This document shows positions 1 to 7,498 of a stretch of 64,000 nt of DNA, piece after piece; positions within the stretch are counted from its first letter, which is position 1, and the number at the start of each line of letters is the position of its first letter. The notes beneath the pieces were generated by a model, which was not told the DNA's origin, ran no database searches, and was given only the letters and a program-made list of their open reading frames with translations. The translations under genes and the position numbers were made by a program. The DNA is taken from assembly GCA_017512725.1 (NCBI GenBank), contig JAFWEW010000014.1, positions 1 to 64,000 on the forward strand. Reading direction: 5' to 3'. The DNA comes from Solobacterium sp. (GTDB lineage Bacteria > Bacillota_I > Bacilli_A > Erysipelotrichales > Erysipelotrichaceae).

Positions 1-133
1 CAGACTGAACAGAAGGATTGCGTAAGATCGGAATTTCAGTACAATGAAGCAGACAGGGAATAAGAGTCCTGTATTCGTATATATCATTGCAATATAAAGG
101 ACATATTGCCTGACAACAGGAGGAAAGAAAACC

Positions 134-772
134 ATGATGAAGAAAGTAATGGCGGCAGCCATGAGCGTACTTCTGCTTGCCGGATGCGGAAACAGTACAG
201 GGAACTCCGGAAACAATTCGAATTCTGCAACACCTGCGGCTATATCTTCCGGTGTGGATACAACTTCCTTCAAAACGATGAGTGATATCTTTGCACTGAA
301 CCCGGAAGAAAAGGAACGTGGATTTATGGATACAAGCTTTTGTTATGTATTCGAACTTGACGGTGTCATTTACCGTGCCAAAGGAATCCTGACACAGGAA
401 CAGATAGATCAGATCTTTGATCTGGAGTTTGACGATCCTGATTATGAAACGAAGTACCGGGAGATCGCAGGGCCAGTTGTGATTGAACAGTTTGACAATC
501 TGACGGAGATGATCCCACCTCAGGAAGAACTCGACAAATATGTCGGAAAGACCGGACAAGATCTGCTTGATGACGGATGGACTGAGGGTTATGGATACAA
601 CTTGGACGACATGGTATTCTGGCTTTACAAAGGCCCATTTGCTTACGATGTTGTGTTTGAAAGTGATCAGAAGTACGAAAACACAGATGACTTTGATGTA
701 TGGAAGACGATCGCCCCGCTCAAGATCAAATCCGTTACTTACAAAGGACTTGGAAACGCTTCTGAGCAGTAA
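134..772 (+). CDS. Putative lipoprotein of unknown function
   Basis: A 212-residue secreted lipoprotein. The N-terminus is a short basic stretch, a hydrophobic core and a lipobox (LLAGC) whose cysteine at about residue 18 would be lipidated, followed by a Ser/Asn/Gly-rich linker typical of surface lipoproteins. The rest is acidic and soluble with no catalytic motif I recognise. An AGGAGG site lies about 10 bases before the ATG at 134; a second ATG follows directly. A strong hairpin terminator closes the gene, so it is probably monocistronic. The membrane anchoring is well supported and the function is unknown. Confidence 0.8.
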   Translation: MMKKVMAAAMSVLLLAGCGNSTGNSGNNSNSATPAAISSGVDTTSFKTMSDIFALNPEEKERGFMDTSFCYVFELDGVIYRAKGILTQEQIDQIFDLEFDDPDYETKYREIAGPVVIEQFDNLTEMIPPQEELDKYVGKTGQDLLDDGWTEGYGYNLDDMVFWLYKGPFAYDVVFESDQKYENTDDFDVWKTIAPLKIKSVTYKGLGNASEQ

Positions 773-811
773 AAAACATATCTGACAGTAAACTGAGAAA
801 TGTGGCCTGAA

Positions 812-839
812 TCCTGTCCCATGGTGGGACAGGAATATT
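812..839 (+). terminator. Rho-independent terminator after the first lipoprotein
   Basis: A perfect 10-bp stem (TCCTGTCCCA / TGGGACAGGA) with a 3-base loop is followed by ATATTTTTG. It sits between two same-strand lipoprotein genes and should separate their transcripts. Confidence 0.85.
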
Positions 840-903
840 TTTGTTCCCAGGGGGTTTGGCATCGAAGAATCATCTGTCACCCGATATCAGGAGGAAAAGA
901 AAG

Positions 904-1680
904 ATGAAACACACAGCAATGAAAATAGCATTCAGTGCAATTCTCGCATTCACGCTTGCAGCCTGTCAGGGAACGGCAGCTCCGGCTGAAAAATACGGAA
1001 TTATCGGGGCAATGGATGCGGAAGTGACTTCGCTTCAGGAATCTCTTACGGATGCGAAGACAGAAGTGATCGCAGATATGACGTTTGTATCCGGGAAACT
1101 CGGAGAAACCGAAGCGGTTGTCGTCAAGTGCGGCATGGGCAAGGTGAATGCGGCAATCTGTGCGCATACGCTGATCAACCATTACGGTGTCACCAAGGTC
1201 ATCAATACCGGTGTCGGCGGTTCTCTGGACAACCGGATTGATATCGGTGACATCGTTGTCTCGACGGAAGCCGTTCAGCATGACTATGATGTCAGCATCA
1301 TCGGATTCCGAAAAGGAGAGATTCCGTATACCGGTCTGGTTGCGTTCCCGGCAGATCCTGACCTGCAGGAAGAGGCGAAAAAGGCAATTCGGGAAACGGC
1401 TCCGGAGATCAAGGTGTTTGAAGGCCGCGTCTGTTCTGGCGACCAGTTCATCGCATCTTCCGAACAGAAGCAGCAGATTCTGGACAACTTCGGGGGACTC
1501 TGCTGTGAGATGGAAGGCGCTGCCATTGCACAGACGTGCTATCTCAATCATGTTCCATATGTCATTCTCCGTGCGATTTCTGACAAAGCGGATCATTCGG
1601 AAGAAGTATCCTTTGAACAGTTTTCGGAGACTGCCGCAAAGCGATGTGCAGAAATTGTCAACGCAATGGTCCGAAACTGA
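904..1680 (+). CDS. 5'-methylthioadenosine/S-adenosylhomocysteine nucleosidase, lipoprotein form
   Basis: A 258-residue member of the MTA/SAH nucleosidase family, which cleaves the N-glycosidic bond of methylthioadenosine and S-adenosylhomocysteine. The family signature GIIGAMDAEV, the MEGAAIAQ motif with its purine/ribose-binding Glu, and ISDKAD with the catalytic Asp are all present. Unusually, the enzyme is preceded by a signal peptide and lipobox (LAACQ), so it should be anchored outside the membrane rather than cytosolic. I chose the ATG at 904 because an AGGAGGAAAAG site lies just upstream; in-frame codons before it carry no such site. An extracellular location implies salvage of environmental nucleosides or signalling rather than internal SAM recycling. 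Confidence 0.88.
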   Translation: MKHTAMKIAFSAILAFTLAACQGTAAPAEKYGIIGAMDAEVTSLQESLTDAKTEVIADMTFVSGKLGETEAVVVKCGMGKVNAAICAHTLINHYGVTKVINTGVGGSLDNRIDIGDIVVSTEAVQHDYDVSIIGFRKGEIPYTGLVAFPADPDLQEEAKKAIRETAPEIKVFEGRVCSGDQFIASSEQKQQILDNFGGLCCEMEGAAIAQTCYLNHVPYVILRAISDKADHSEEVSFEQFSETAAKRCAEIVNAMVRN

Positions 1681-1785
1681 CTGGGCTGAAGGATAGAATC
1701 GGGTTATTGAAAAACCATTGATTCAGCTGGCAGAAAGAGGCATAAAGCGACAGTGCCGATGACGGTTACCTGGTTTGCTCGGTCG

Positions 1786-1908
1786 TTAAAACAACTGCTT
1801 CACATGCGAGGGAGGTGGTTGTTTTTTTATTAATCCAAGCGCAATTCCAGGACAGATTACCGAAACAACCAGACGGAGAATGATGACATAGCGGCTTAAC
1901 GATTTCAT
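1786..1908 (-). CDS. 40-residue single-span membrane peptide, type I toxin-like
   Basis: This gene is too short for routine calling. From an ATG at 1908 it encodes 40 residues: a short basic N-terminus (MKSLSRY), one hydrophobic helix (VIILRLVVSVICPGIALGLI), then KK, a PPP tract and a polar tail. An AAAGGAG site lies 9 bases upstream, an ideal placement. The 3' end overlaps a plus-strand terminator-like hairpin. One span plus a basic tail is the architecture of type I toxin peptides such as Fst/TxpA. I see the ribosome site and the helix directly; the toxin role is inference. It could also be a small regulatory membrane peptide. Confidence 0.55.
   Translation of the reverse strand: MKSLSRYVIILRLVVSVICPGIALGLIKKQPPPSHVKQLF
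1789..1827 (+). terminator. Terminator-like hairpin convergent with the small membrane peptide
   Basis: AAAACAAC and GTTGTTTT can pair (8 bp, extendable by wobble pairs), followed on the plus strand by a run of T. It overlaps the 3' end of the leftward small peptide gene. It could end either a read-through transcript from the nucleosidase gene or a short antisense RNA. Confidence 0.4.
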
Positions 1909-2359
1909 ATCGATTAGCTCCTTTGGCATACGGCGGCCCCGGTTCAGCCAAAGGTCAAACAAAGAGTCGCAGGCAAAGGTAACCGTCCCCGTAATGGAGC
2001 TGCCGCAAAAAAAGATTTTACAAGAAAAGAACAGATCATTATTGCTTATGTTATTTGCCAAATGATAATTTCATGAAATGTGATATTTTAGACCATTTTC
2101 CCGGCCGCAAGTTTTACCTAAACTTCAGCTGAAATCGATTGCTTGATAAAGTTTTCGCAGATCCCCAAACGTGGATATTCTCTGCTGTAGTCATCTGGTG
2201 TTCCTCCTGCATCTGTATTGTTGCAGGAGAACGGATTACCACTGTACCATTTATGGGACTTAGCTAAACTTTGTGTTTTAGACTTCACCAAACCGGCAAT
2301 TTACCCTTTTTTTATTTTGATTCGAAGAGGTGGTTGTTACGGGGAATTCGTTCTCGGCA
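1909..2359. other. Long intergenic stretch, mostly without recognisable content
   Basis: Between the small membrane peptide and the first double-glycine peptide I find no convincing larger gene. On the minus strand a 26-codon frame starts at 2194 after a good AGGAGG site (ends 2114), and another 56-codon frame runs 2288 to 2118; neither resembles anything I know. GACGGTTACC on the plus strand near 1761 recurs inverted near 1979. Confidence 0.4.
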
Positions 2360-2387
2360 TGGAAATATAGGGCCTGCCTCGTATAAT
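2360..2387 (+). promoter_or_regulatory. Possible sigma-A promoter for the double-glycine peptides
   Basis: A perfect TATAAT (2382-2387) lies 16 bases after TGGAAA, a weak -35. Transcription would begin about 45 bases before the first double-glycine peptide. Confidence 0.4.
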
Positions 2388-2442
2388 GTAATGAAAGAAG
2401 TTCTGATAATAGATAATCAGAACCAGAATTGGAGGAAATAAT

Positions 2443-2718
2443 ATGGAAGATAAGAAAATTGAGACACTCAGCATCGAAGAGCTTGAAGGAGTATCCGGCG
2501 GAAGATATGTATTGCGAGAGAGTGAAAAGAAAGACTGGATTCGCGTACGTGAAAAACTGGAAGAAAAAGCTCGTTCTCTGAGACATGCGGGAAGAACCAG
2601 AGAAGCAAGTGTGATTGAAACCGCATATGCGGAAGCTTATGACGAGTGGGTAGATCTTATAAAAATGGCACCGGAAAACGGTCCGGATATCTTATTTAGC
2701 GATTACTTCGAGGTCTGA
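2443..2718 (+). CDS. Double-glycine-leader peptide, helical
   Basis: A 91-residue peptide with a bacteriocin-type leader: LSIEELEGVSGG matches the LSxxELxxVxGG consensus, with the GG at residues 19-20. Peptidase-containing ABC exporters cut after such motifs, which would release a 71-residue product. That product is highly charged and predicted to be helical (KKDWIRVREKLEEKARSL), ending in an acidic, aromatic tail, unlike the glycine-rich hydrophobic core of typical class II bacteriocins. A GGAGG site precedes the ATG. The next gene is another GG-leader peptide. No exporter or modifying enzyme is adjacent. The leader is clear; a role as bacteriocin, signal or secreted effector is open. Confidence 0.75.
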   Translation: MEDKKIETLSIEELEGVSGGRYVLRESEKKDWIRVREKLEEKARSLRHAGRTREASVIETAYAEAYDEWVDLIKMAPENGPDILFSDYFEV

Positions 2719-2787
2719 TGTTCTTAAGTGAATGATAACAGCTTTGGTGCATTTCTAAGGGACTGTATTAGAAAAGTGTAAAAAGAA

Positions 2788-3048
2788 ATGAAGAAAATTA
2801 ACATTGAGGAACTTGAAAAAATATGTGGTGGAGGAGATTATGACTTTATTCACTATACAGATGGAAAGTCATGTCGTCATTACCCGGCAAGGGTCCTTGA
2901 AACAGAGATTAAAGAAACGAGAACTGTAGGTAAATTTATTTGCCGCTGGTGTGGTGAAGTAGTTTATTACTGGCAGTATCCTAATGAAGGTGATATGTAC
3001 TTTGTCACAGAAGAGGAATATAACGTAGTAAAAGCAAGTCGCAGATAG
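2788..3048 (+). CDS. Double-glycine-leader peptide with CxxC motif
   Basis: An 86-residue peptide. The leader INIEELEKICGG resembles that of the preceding gene, with GG at residues 14-15 (a third Gly follows). The mature part of about 71 residues is rich in aromatics and carries three cysteines, including FICRWCGE, so a disulfide or metal knuckle is possible. The ribosome site is weak (AAAAGAA). It lies 69 bases after the first GG-leader gene in the same orientation, and a terminator follows, suggesting a two-peptide transcript. The two mature parts do not resemble each other. Confidence 0.7.
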   Translation: MKKINIEELEKICGGGDYDFIHYTDGKSCRHYPARVLETEIKETRTVGKFICRWCGEVVYYWQYPNEGDMYFVTEEEYNVVKASRR

Positions 3049-3066
3049 CTAACTATCGAGAACCGG

Positions 3067-3093
3067 GATCGCTCTATAAAGGGCGGTCTTTTT
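3067..3093 (+). terminator. Terminator after the double-glycine peptide pair
   Basis: GATCGCTC pairs with GGGCGGTC (two G-T wobbles) around the loop TATAAA, followed by five T. It closes the GG-peptide transcript. Confidence 0.75.
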
Positions 3094-3258
3094 ATATGAT
3101 GGGGCGGCTTCGGAGCAACTGTTCATTAAACTAAGACACCTTTTTAATGAGAAACGTTAATTAATTGCCAACATATAAGTCTTAACTAAAGCATGTTTTT
3201 GCATTTATAAAATGTAGCTGTCTAAAACTTCAGCTGCTGCAATATGTACGGGACTTGA

Positions 3259-3759
3259 AACAAACTCATATTTACATCAGACAAGCCTAAGACGGATGCA
3301 GGTACCCGGACAATCATTTTGTCACGTAAAGCTGGAAAGGCAATGAGAAGGATATTAGCTGCCAGGCCAAGTGAATATGACAATGTATGCATTATGGGAA
3401 CGCCGGAAGCTCCTAAAGAAAAGTACAGCCGATTTCTGTATTACGACAAAAATGGGATGCCGACTGTTGCTTTGCATTGGGAGAAATACATGAAACATGC
3501 TCTTGAAAAATATAATCAAATTTACAAGGAAGAGCTTCCTGAAATCACCCCACATATTTGCCGTCATACCTATGCTACAATCAAAGTCGCGGATGGAATG
3601 TCTCCAAAAACACTTCAGCATCTGATGGGACATGAAAGCATTGAGACAACCATGCAGTACTATGTTCACTGGAACCAGGAGCTTACGGAAGCAGAAGTTG
3701 CAAGGCTCGATGAGCTGAATGACTGTGAGGATGACGATGACGATCTGGATGAGACATGA
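3259..3759 (+). pseudogene. Tyrosine recombinase (Tn916/phage-type integrase), 5'-truncated
   Basis: Only the C-terminal catalytic half of a tyrosine integrase remains. The frame opens after a stop at 3256-3258 and begins inside the catalytic domain (KPKTDAGTRTI hairpin). It continues through TPHICRHTYAT (the HxxR box), LMGHES (the second histidine) and MQYYVHW, which holds the nucleophilic tyrosine. The core-binding and arm-binding domains and the first catalytic Arg are missing. A TTG at 3319 could serve as a start but would not restore activity. The tail is strongly acidic. A terminator follows. It most likely marks the edge of a lost integrative element or prophage. Confidence 0.82.
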
Positions 3760-3817
3760 GCCCGCGGGAGTGAATTTCAAGACACTTTGGCACAAGGCAT
3801 GCACGCATGAGGCATGA

Positions 3818-3850
3818 GTTGTAAATTTCCGATTTTTACAACCTTTTTTA
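3818..3850 (+). terminator. Terminator after the integrase remnant
   Basis: An 8-bp stem GTTGTAAA / TTTACAAC with a 9-base loop is followed by CTTTTTT. A second TTTACAAC and T-run follow directly. Confidence 0.75.
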
Positions 3851-3975
3851 CAACTTTTTTTGGAAAAACTATGCAGAAAAAGGAGAAAAAAGGTCAAACT
3901 ATGCGAAATGCCGGATATAATGAACGCCATATGAATAAGGCTTAAATATGCGGTTTTGAGAGGTTATGAGTAATT

Positions 3976-4440
3976 ATGCAGGGTAAGACAAAAATATTAT
4001 TCATTTGTCACGGCAACATCTGCAGAAGTGCAATGTGTGAGTTTGTGATGAAGAAAATTGTGGAAGATGCAGGAGAATCGAATCAGTTTTATATCGAATC
4101 TGCAGCGACAAGTACCGAAGAGATCGGCAATCCGGTTTATCCGCCTGCAAGAAGAAAACTGGCGGAACATGGAATTTCCTGCGCCGGGAAAACAGCACGG
4201 CAGATGACAAGGAGTGACTATCCAAAGTTTGATTATCTGATTGGAATGGATCAGGAAAATCTGAGAAATATGCTGCGGCTGTATGACAATGATCCGGAGG
4301 GAAAGATCTCTCTGCTGATGGATTATACAGACCGGCCGGGCAGTGTGGCAGATCCCTGGTATACCGGAGATTTTGAGTCCACCTGGATCGATGCGCTGGA
4401 AGGATGTACCGGGCTTTACAACTATCTGAAGACAAAATGA
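3976..4440 (+). CDS. Low-molecular-weight protein-tyrosine phosphatase
   Basis: A 154-residue LMW phosphatase, close to the usual family length. The P-loop CX5R is at residues 11-17 (CHGNICR) followed by Ser18, and the general-acid Asp is in ADPWY at residue 126. Such enzymes dephosphorylate phosphotyrosine or phosphoarginine on proteins. It is a single-gene unit between the integrase remnant and a convergent operon, with a shared bidirectional terminator. The start is the ATG at 3976; the ribosome site is weak. Family assignment is secure, substrate unknown. Confidence 0.92.
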   Translation: MQGKTKILFICHGNICRSAMCEFVMKKIVEDAGESNQFYIESAATSTEEIGNPVYPPARRKLAEHGISCAGKTARQMTRSDYPKFDYLIGMDQENLRNMLRLYDNDPEGKISLLMDYTDRPGSVADPWYTGDFESTWIDALEGCTGLYNYLKTK

Positions 4441-4464
4441 AGAAGGCACGTGCGGCCTTCTTTT
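4440..4464. terminator. Bidirectional terminator between convergent genes
   Basis: A perfect 8-bp inverted repeat AAGAAGGC / GCCTTCTT with a 7-base loop and flanking A and T runs serves the phosphatase gene and the leftward DUF3021 gene. Confidence 0.8.
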
Positions 4465-4942
4465 ACGATTGGGTTTCTTCTTCTGCAGGAACTTTTTCAT
4501 GTTTCAGCAGATGATTCAGTTCCTTTACCTTAAAGTGGTAAACGGCATACATGATCAGCCAGATTATGGTATTTGCAATTCCCAGCATCACGGCAACAAA
4601 CAGGAAATCACCGACAGTTGGCGACATCCACCCGAGATACAGGGCGATCGGATAAAAGGCAAGCGTAATGATCAGATAATGAATGACCGAGGCTTTCAGA
4701 AGCGGCCAGTCTTCGAGTTCATATACAATTGCACTGCCCATGCCGATCGCTCCGTACAGTCCGGAAAGCATTGTCTGCATGAGAAAAGCACCGGCCTCAC
4801 TTCCGGTTTTTTCCAGCAGGGAAGAATCAAACAGCAGAATCTTTCCCTCTGAGACGAATCCGGAGATGATGACGATGAGATTGCCGACCGCGATGCCGAC
4901 AAGGAATCCGAGCAGTGCCCGTCTGAGTATTCTTGATCTCAT
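4463..4942 (-). CDS. DUF3021 family membrane protein
   Basis: A 159-residue protein with four hydrophobic segments, a basic N-terminus and a charged C-terminal tail, matching the DUF3021 family. These proteins are nearly always encoded beside a LytTR transcription factor and are thought to act as its membrane partner. Here its ATG overlaps the stop of the LytTR gene by four bases, so the two are translationally coupled. The signal sensed and the mechanism are not visible. Confidence 0.85.
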   Translation of the reverse strand: MRSRILRRALLGFLVGIAVGNLIVIISGFVSEGKILLFDSSLLEKTGSEAGAFLMQTMLSGLYGAIGMGSAIVYELEDWPLLKASVIHYLIITLAFYPIALYLGWMSPTVGDFLFVAVMLGIANTIIWLIMYAVYHFKVKELNHLLKHEKVPAEEETQS

Positions 4943-5406
4943 AATATGCCGCTCCTCTGCTTCAGCCGGTTCCGGATCACGGATATGTATCTGCGGGAAG
5001 CCCAGGTCTGGGTGTTGTTCACCATTTCGATCCGAAGCTGACCGGATATGGAAAAATCAAAGCGTTTCACTTTGGCAAGATTGATGATTTCGTAACGGGA
5101 GATTCTGAGAAACAGAAGCGGATTCAGGGCAGATTCAATTTCCTGCAGAGAAGTCTTCATCTCATATTCTCCGTCTTCTGCGGTTACCCGGAGTTTTTTG
5201 CTGTTGACGGAGATGGTGATGATATCATCCTCGGAAAGAATGACAAGGGCTCCGCGCGGGTCTGTAACAGTGACGGTTCCGGACAGCGGATCTGCGATCC
5301 GGCTCATCAGTGCTTCGACATCGGCATCCCGTTTCGACGCAGAAAAAACAATACTGATATCTTCTGCTGCAGGATCCGGCTGAAATGTGACATGTACCTT
5401 TTTCAT
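4939..5406 (-). CDS. LytTR DNA-binding regulator paired with DUF3021
   Basis: A 155-residue regulator. The C-terminal half (about residues 60-150) is a LytTR domain, with FLRISRYEIINLAKVKRF and the conserved SRRY near the end. There is no receiver domain, so this is the short LytTR type that pairs with DUF3021 rather than a two-component regulator. It probably autoregulates the pair. The first 60 residues are a small beta-rich domain. No target operator could be defined. Confidence 0.88.
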   Translation of the reverse strand: MKKVHVTFQPDPAAEDISIVFSASKRDADVEALMSRIADPLSGTVTVTDPRGALVILSEDDIITISVNSKKLRVTAEDGEYEMKTSLQEIESALNPLLFLRISRYEIINLAKVKRFDFSISGQLRIEMVNNTQTWASRRYISVIRNRLKQRSGIL

Positions 5407-5581
5407 AATGGGTATTCGCTTTCAGATTATAACCCGCACATGGAACAGAAACACCGTTCAGCAGTGAATACCGACCGCCTGGGACCATTTTCTTCCGGGT
5501 CAGATGGGATTTTGCGTTAATGAAAAGGGAAACGTATTCGTACTGTTACCGTTCAATTCGATCATTAAGGAGAGGGAATAT

Positions 5582-6433
5582 ATGGAACCGAAGAAGGATT
5601 TTTCGCTGGTCAACTGTATCGCATCGAGTTTGCTTGCGTATTTTTTCACGGTGCCGCTCCATGAGTTTTTTCACCTTGCGACATCGTATGCATATGGAGA
5701 CAAATGCTCTGTTTTCTCCGCAGGTGCGGTTGAGCCGATGCACCTCATCGACTATCAGAAGCTTGCGCCGTTCCATCGGATCATGGTTGCAGGAGGAAGT
5801 GCTTCCATCCTGAATGTCATCATCGGTCTCATCCTGGTGGTGATCCTGCTGAAGAAACAGCTGAAGCCGGCTTCCAGAATGTTTCTGACCCAGCTGATGG
5901 GAGGGCATCTGACGGAAGGATTTGGATATTTCATGTTCGGCGGCCTGATCGGAATGGGAGACTGGGGAAATGTATTTGCCTGTTTTGAAGATGCGCCCGG
6001 TTTTGTCACAGGCATGCGGATAAGCCTGACCGTGCTTGGGGTTCTTGGCTATCTGTTCATTTTCTTTATCCTGAATTATCTGTCTTATTCCTTCATTAAA
6101 GATCCATCCGATGAGAAACAGCGTTTTTATACTGCAGTACGGCTCCACCTTCCGATGTTCATCGTGCCGTTTGTCATGGCGTGTCTGGTGATGATCCCTT
6201 CACCGATGATCAGAGAAGGGGCAATTACATATGCTGAAACGCTTTTCTGGAACATGGCATGGATCGCATTCTTCTGGGGATTCATGTTTACCTGGAAGAT
6301 GGTGAAGCCGCCGAAGAAATCCCGCTGGCTGTACGATCTTCCGAAAGAACCGCTGTATGGGTTCTGGATCGCTGCCGCAGCGGTATCGCTGTTTGATCTC
6401 TTTGTACTCGGCCCGGGTATTAAAATCGAATGA
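5582..6433 (+). CDS. Multi-spanning membrane protein with HExxH motif (M50-like protease candidate)
   Basis: A 283-residue integral membrane protein with about six hydrophobic segments. A zinc-protease-like HEFFH motif sits at residues 27-31 inside the first membrane segment, as in site-2-protease-like M50 enzymes, and a conserved-looking GDWGN lies in a later segment and could supply the third ligand. I start it at 5582 because AAGGAGAGG precedes that ATG; the frame is open further upstream without a ribosome site. The next gene, 59 bases on, encodes a double-glycine-leader peptide. Proteolysis, and the peptide as partner, are inference; it could be an inactive paralogue. Confidence 0.75.
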   Translation: MEPKKDFSLVNCIASSLLAYFFTVPLHEFFHLATSYAYGDKCSVFSAGAVEPMHLIDYQKLAPFHRIMVAGGSASILNVIIGLILVVILLKKQLKPASRMFLTQLMGGHLTEGFGYFMFGGLIGMGDWGNVFACFEDAPGFVTGMRISLTVLGVLGYLFIFFILNYLSYSFIKDPSDEKQRFYTAVRLHLPMFIVPFVMACLVMIPSPMIREGAITYAETLFWNMAWIAFFWGFMFTWKMVKPPKKSRWLYDLPKEPLYGFWIAAAAVSLFDLFVLGPGIKIE

Positions 6434-6492
6434 AAGCAGACTGGAAAACTAAAATAAGGTTCGTATATATTTAAGAGGAGGACATACCATAA

Positions 6493-6744
6493 ATGAAGAT
6501 CCATGATGAAATGATGGAACAGGTGAGCGGCGGATCAATTACGGAAAGTGAACCGCAGAAGTTCCAGGTCGGTGATCCGGTGAAACTGAAATTCGCCAAT
6601 GAACAGGGCGATGTTACCGTGATCATCGGAGCAGTCATCGATGTGCGGAACACACCCGGCGGCTGGATGTACAAAGTGCGCTATGAAGCGAACGGAACCG
6701 TGTATGAACACCGCTATCCGGAATTCGCACTGGAAGCGGCATAA
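6493..6744 (+). CDS. Double-glycine-leader peptide with SH3/KOW-like body
   Basis: An 83-residue peptide with a very short leader (MKIHDEMMEQVSGG, GG at 13-14). The mature part of 69 residues is beta-rich (FQVGDPVKLKF, GWMYKVRYE) and looks like a small SH3/KOW-type barrel rather than a membrane-active bacteriocin. A GAGGAGG site lies about 11 bases before the ATG. It stands between the HExxH membrane protein and an AIM24-family gene, all on one strand with short gaps. It is one of three GG-leader peptides in 4.3 kb. Confidence 0.72.
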   Translation: MKIHDEMMEQVSGGSITESEPQKFQVGDPVKLKFANEQGDVTVIIGAVIDVRNTPGGWMYKVRYEANGTVYEHRYPEFALEAA

Positions 6745-6765
6745 TTAAAAAATGGAGGAAAACGA

Positions 6766-7464
6766 ATGAAGTATGAAATTATCGGCGGCAATATGCCGGC
6801 AGCGATCTGCGATCTGAAAGCAGGGGAAGGCGTGTTCTGCGAAGCAGGCGCAATGGCCTGGATGGATCCGCAGATTGAGATGCGGACGGAAGGCGGAACA
6901 TTTGAAAAAATGCTGGGACGCATCTTCTCGGGTGACAAGCTGATGCGCAACCACTATGTCGCGCAGGAAGACGGCTCGATCACCTTCTCATCCAATTATC
7001 CGGGACAGATCCTGGCGTTTGAGCTGAACGGTGAAAGCATCATTGCCCAGAAGGGAAGCTTCCTGGCAAGCGATGAGTCGGTTGACATGGATGTATTCTT
7101 CCAGAAAAAGATCGCTCACGGTCTGTTCTCAGGAGAAGGCTTCATTCTGCAGAAGTTCTCGGGAAACGGAACGGTGCTGATCGAAGTGGATGGAACACCG
7201 GTTACGTATGATCTTGCGGCAGGAGAGACAAAAATCATCAGTTCGGGATACCTTGTCATGATGGATGAGACCTGTGAACTGGATGTGCAGATGATCGAAG
7301 GCGTCTCCAATATCCTGTTTGGAGAACAGGGCCTGTTTGTTACGAAGGTAACAGGTCCGGGACGGGTCGTCGTACAGACGATGCCGATCTCCAAGATGGT
7401 ACGGGAAATGATCCCTTACATCCCTACAAAGACGGTTACGACAACCACATCCTCAAGTGAATAA
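6766..7464 (+). CDS. AIM24/TIGR00266 family protein
   Basis: A 232-residue cytosolic protein of the AIM24 (TIGR00266) family, beta-helix-like proteins widespread in bacteria whose biochemical role is unsettled. The opening YEIIGGNMPA, the EAGAMAWMDP box and glycine-rich repeats (GEGFILQKFSGNG, GPGRVVVQTMP) are typical, and length is normal. GGAGG precedes the ATG by 8 bases. It follows the GG-leader peptide by 21 bases, so cotranscription is likely, and a strong terminator follows. Confidence 0.88.
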   Translation: MKYEIIGGNMPAAICDLKAGEGVFCEAGAMAWMDPQIEMRTEGGTFEKMLGRIFSGDKLMRNHYVAQEDGSITFSSNYPGQILAFELNGESIIAQKGSFLASDESVDMDVFFQKKIAHGLFSGEGFILQKFSGNGTVLIEVDGTPVTYDLAAGETKIISSGYLVMMDETCELDVQMIEGVSNILFGEQGLFVTKVTGPGRVVVQTMPISKMVREMIPYIPTKTVTTTTSSSE

Positions 7465-7469
7465 AAAAG

Positions 7470-7498
7470 AAAACCCGCGGATCTGATCTGCGGGTTTT
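7470..7498. terminator. Bidirectional terminator
   Basis: AAAACCCGC / GCGGGTTTT, a 9-bp perfect stem, lies between the convergent AIM24 and VanY genes and overlaps the VanY stop. Confidence 0.85.

Noticed and set aside
2114-2288. Two short minus-strand frames (26 and 56 codons) as genes
   Set aside because: One has a good ribosome site, but neither product resembles a known family, and they overlap each other in different frames.
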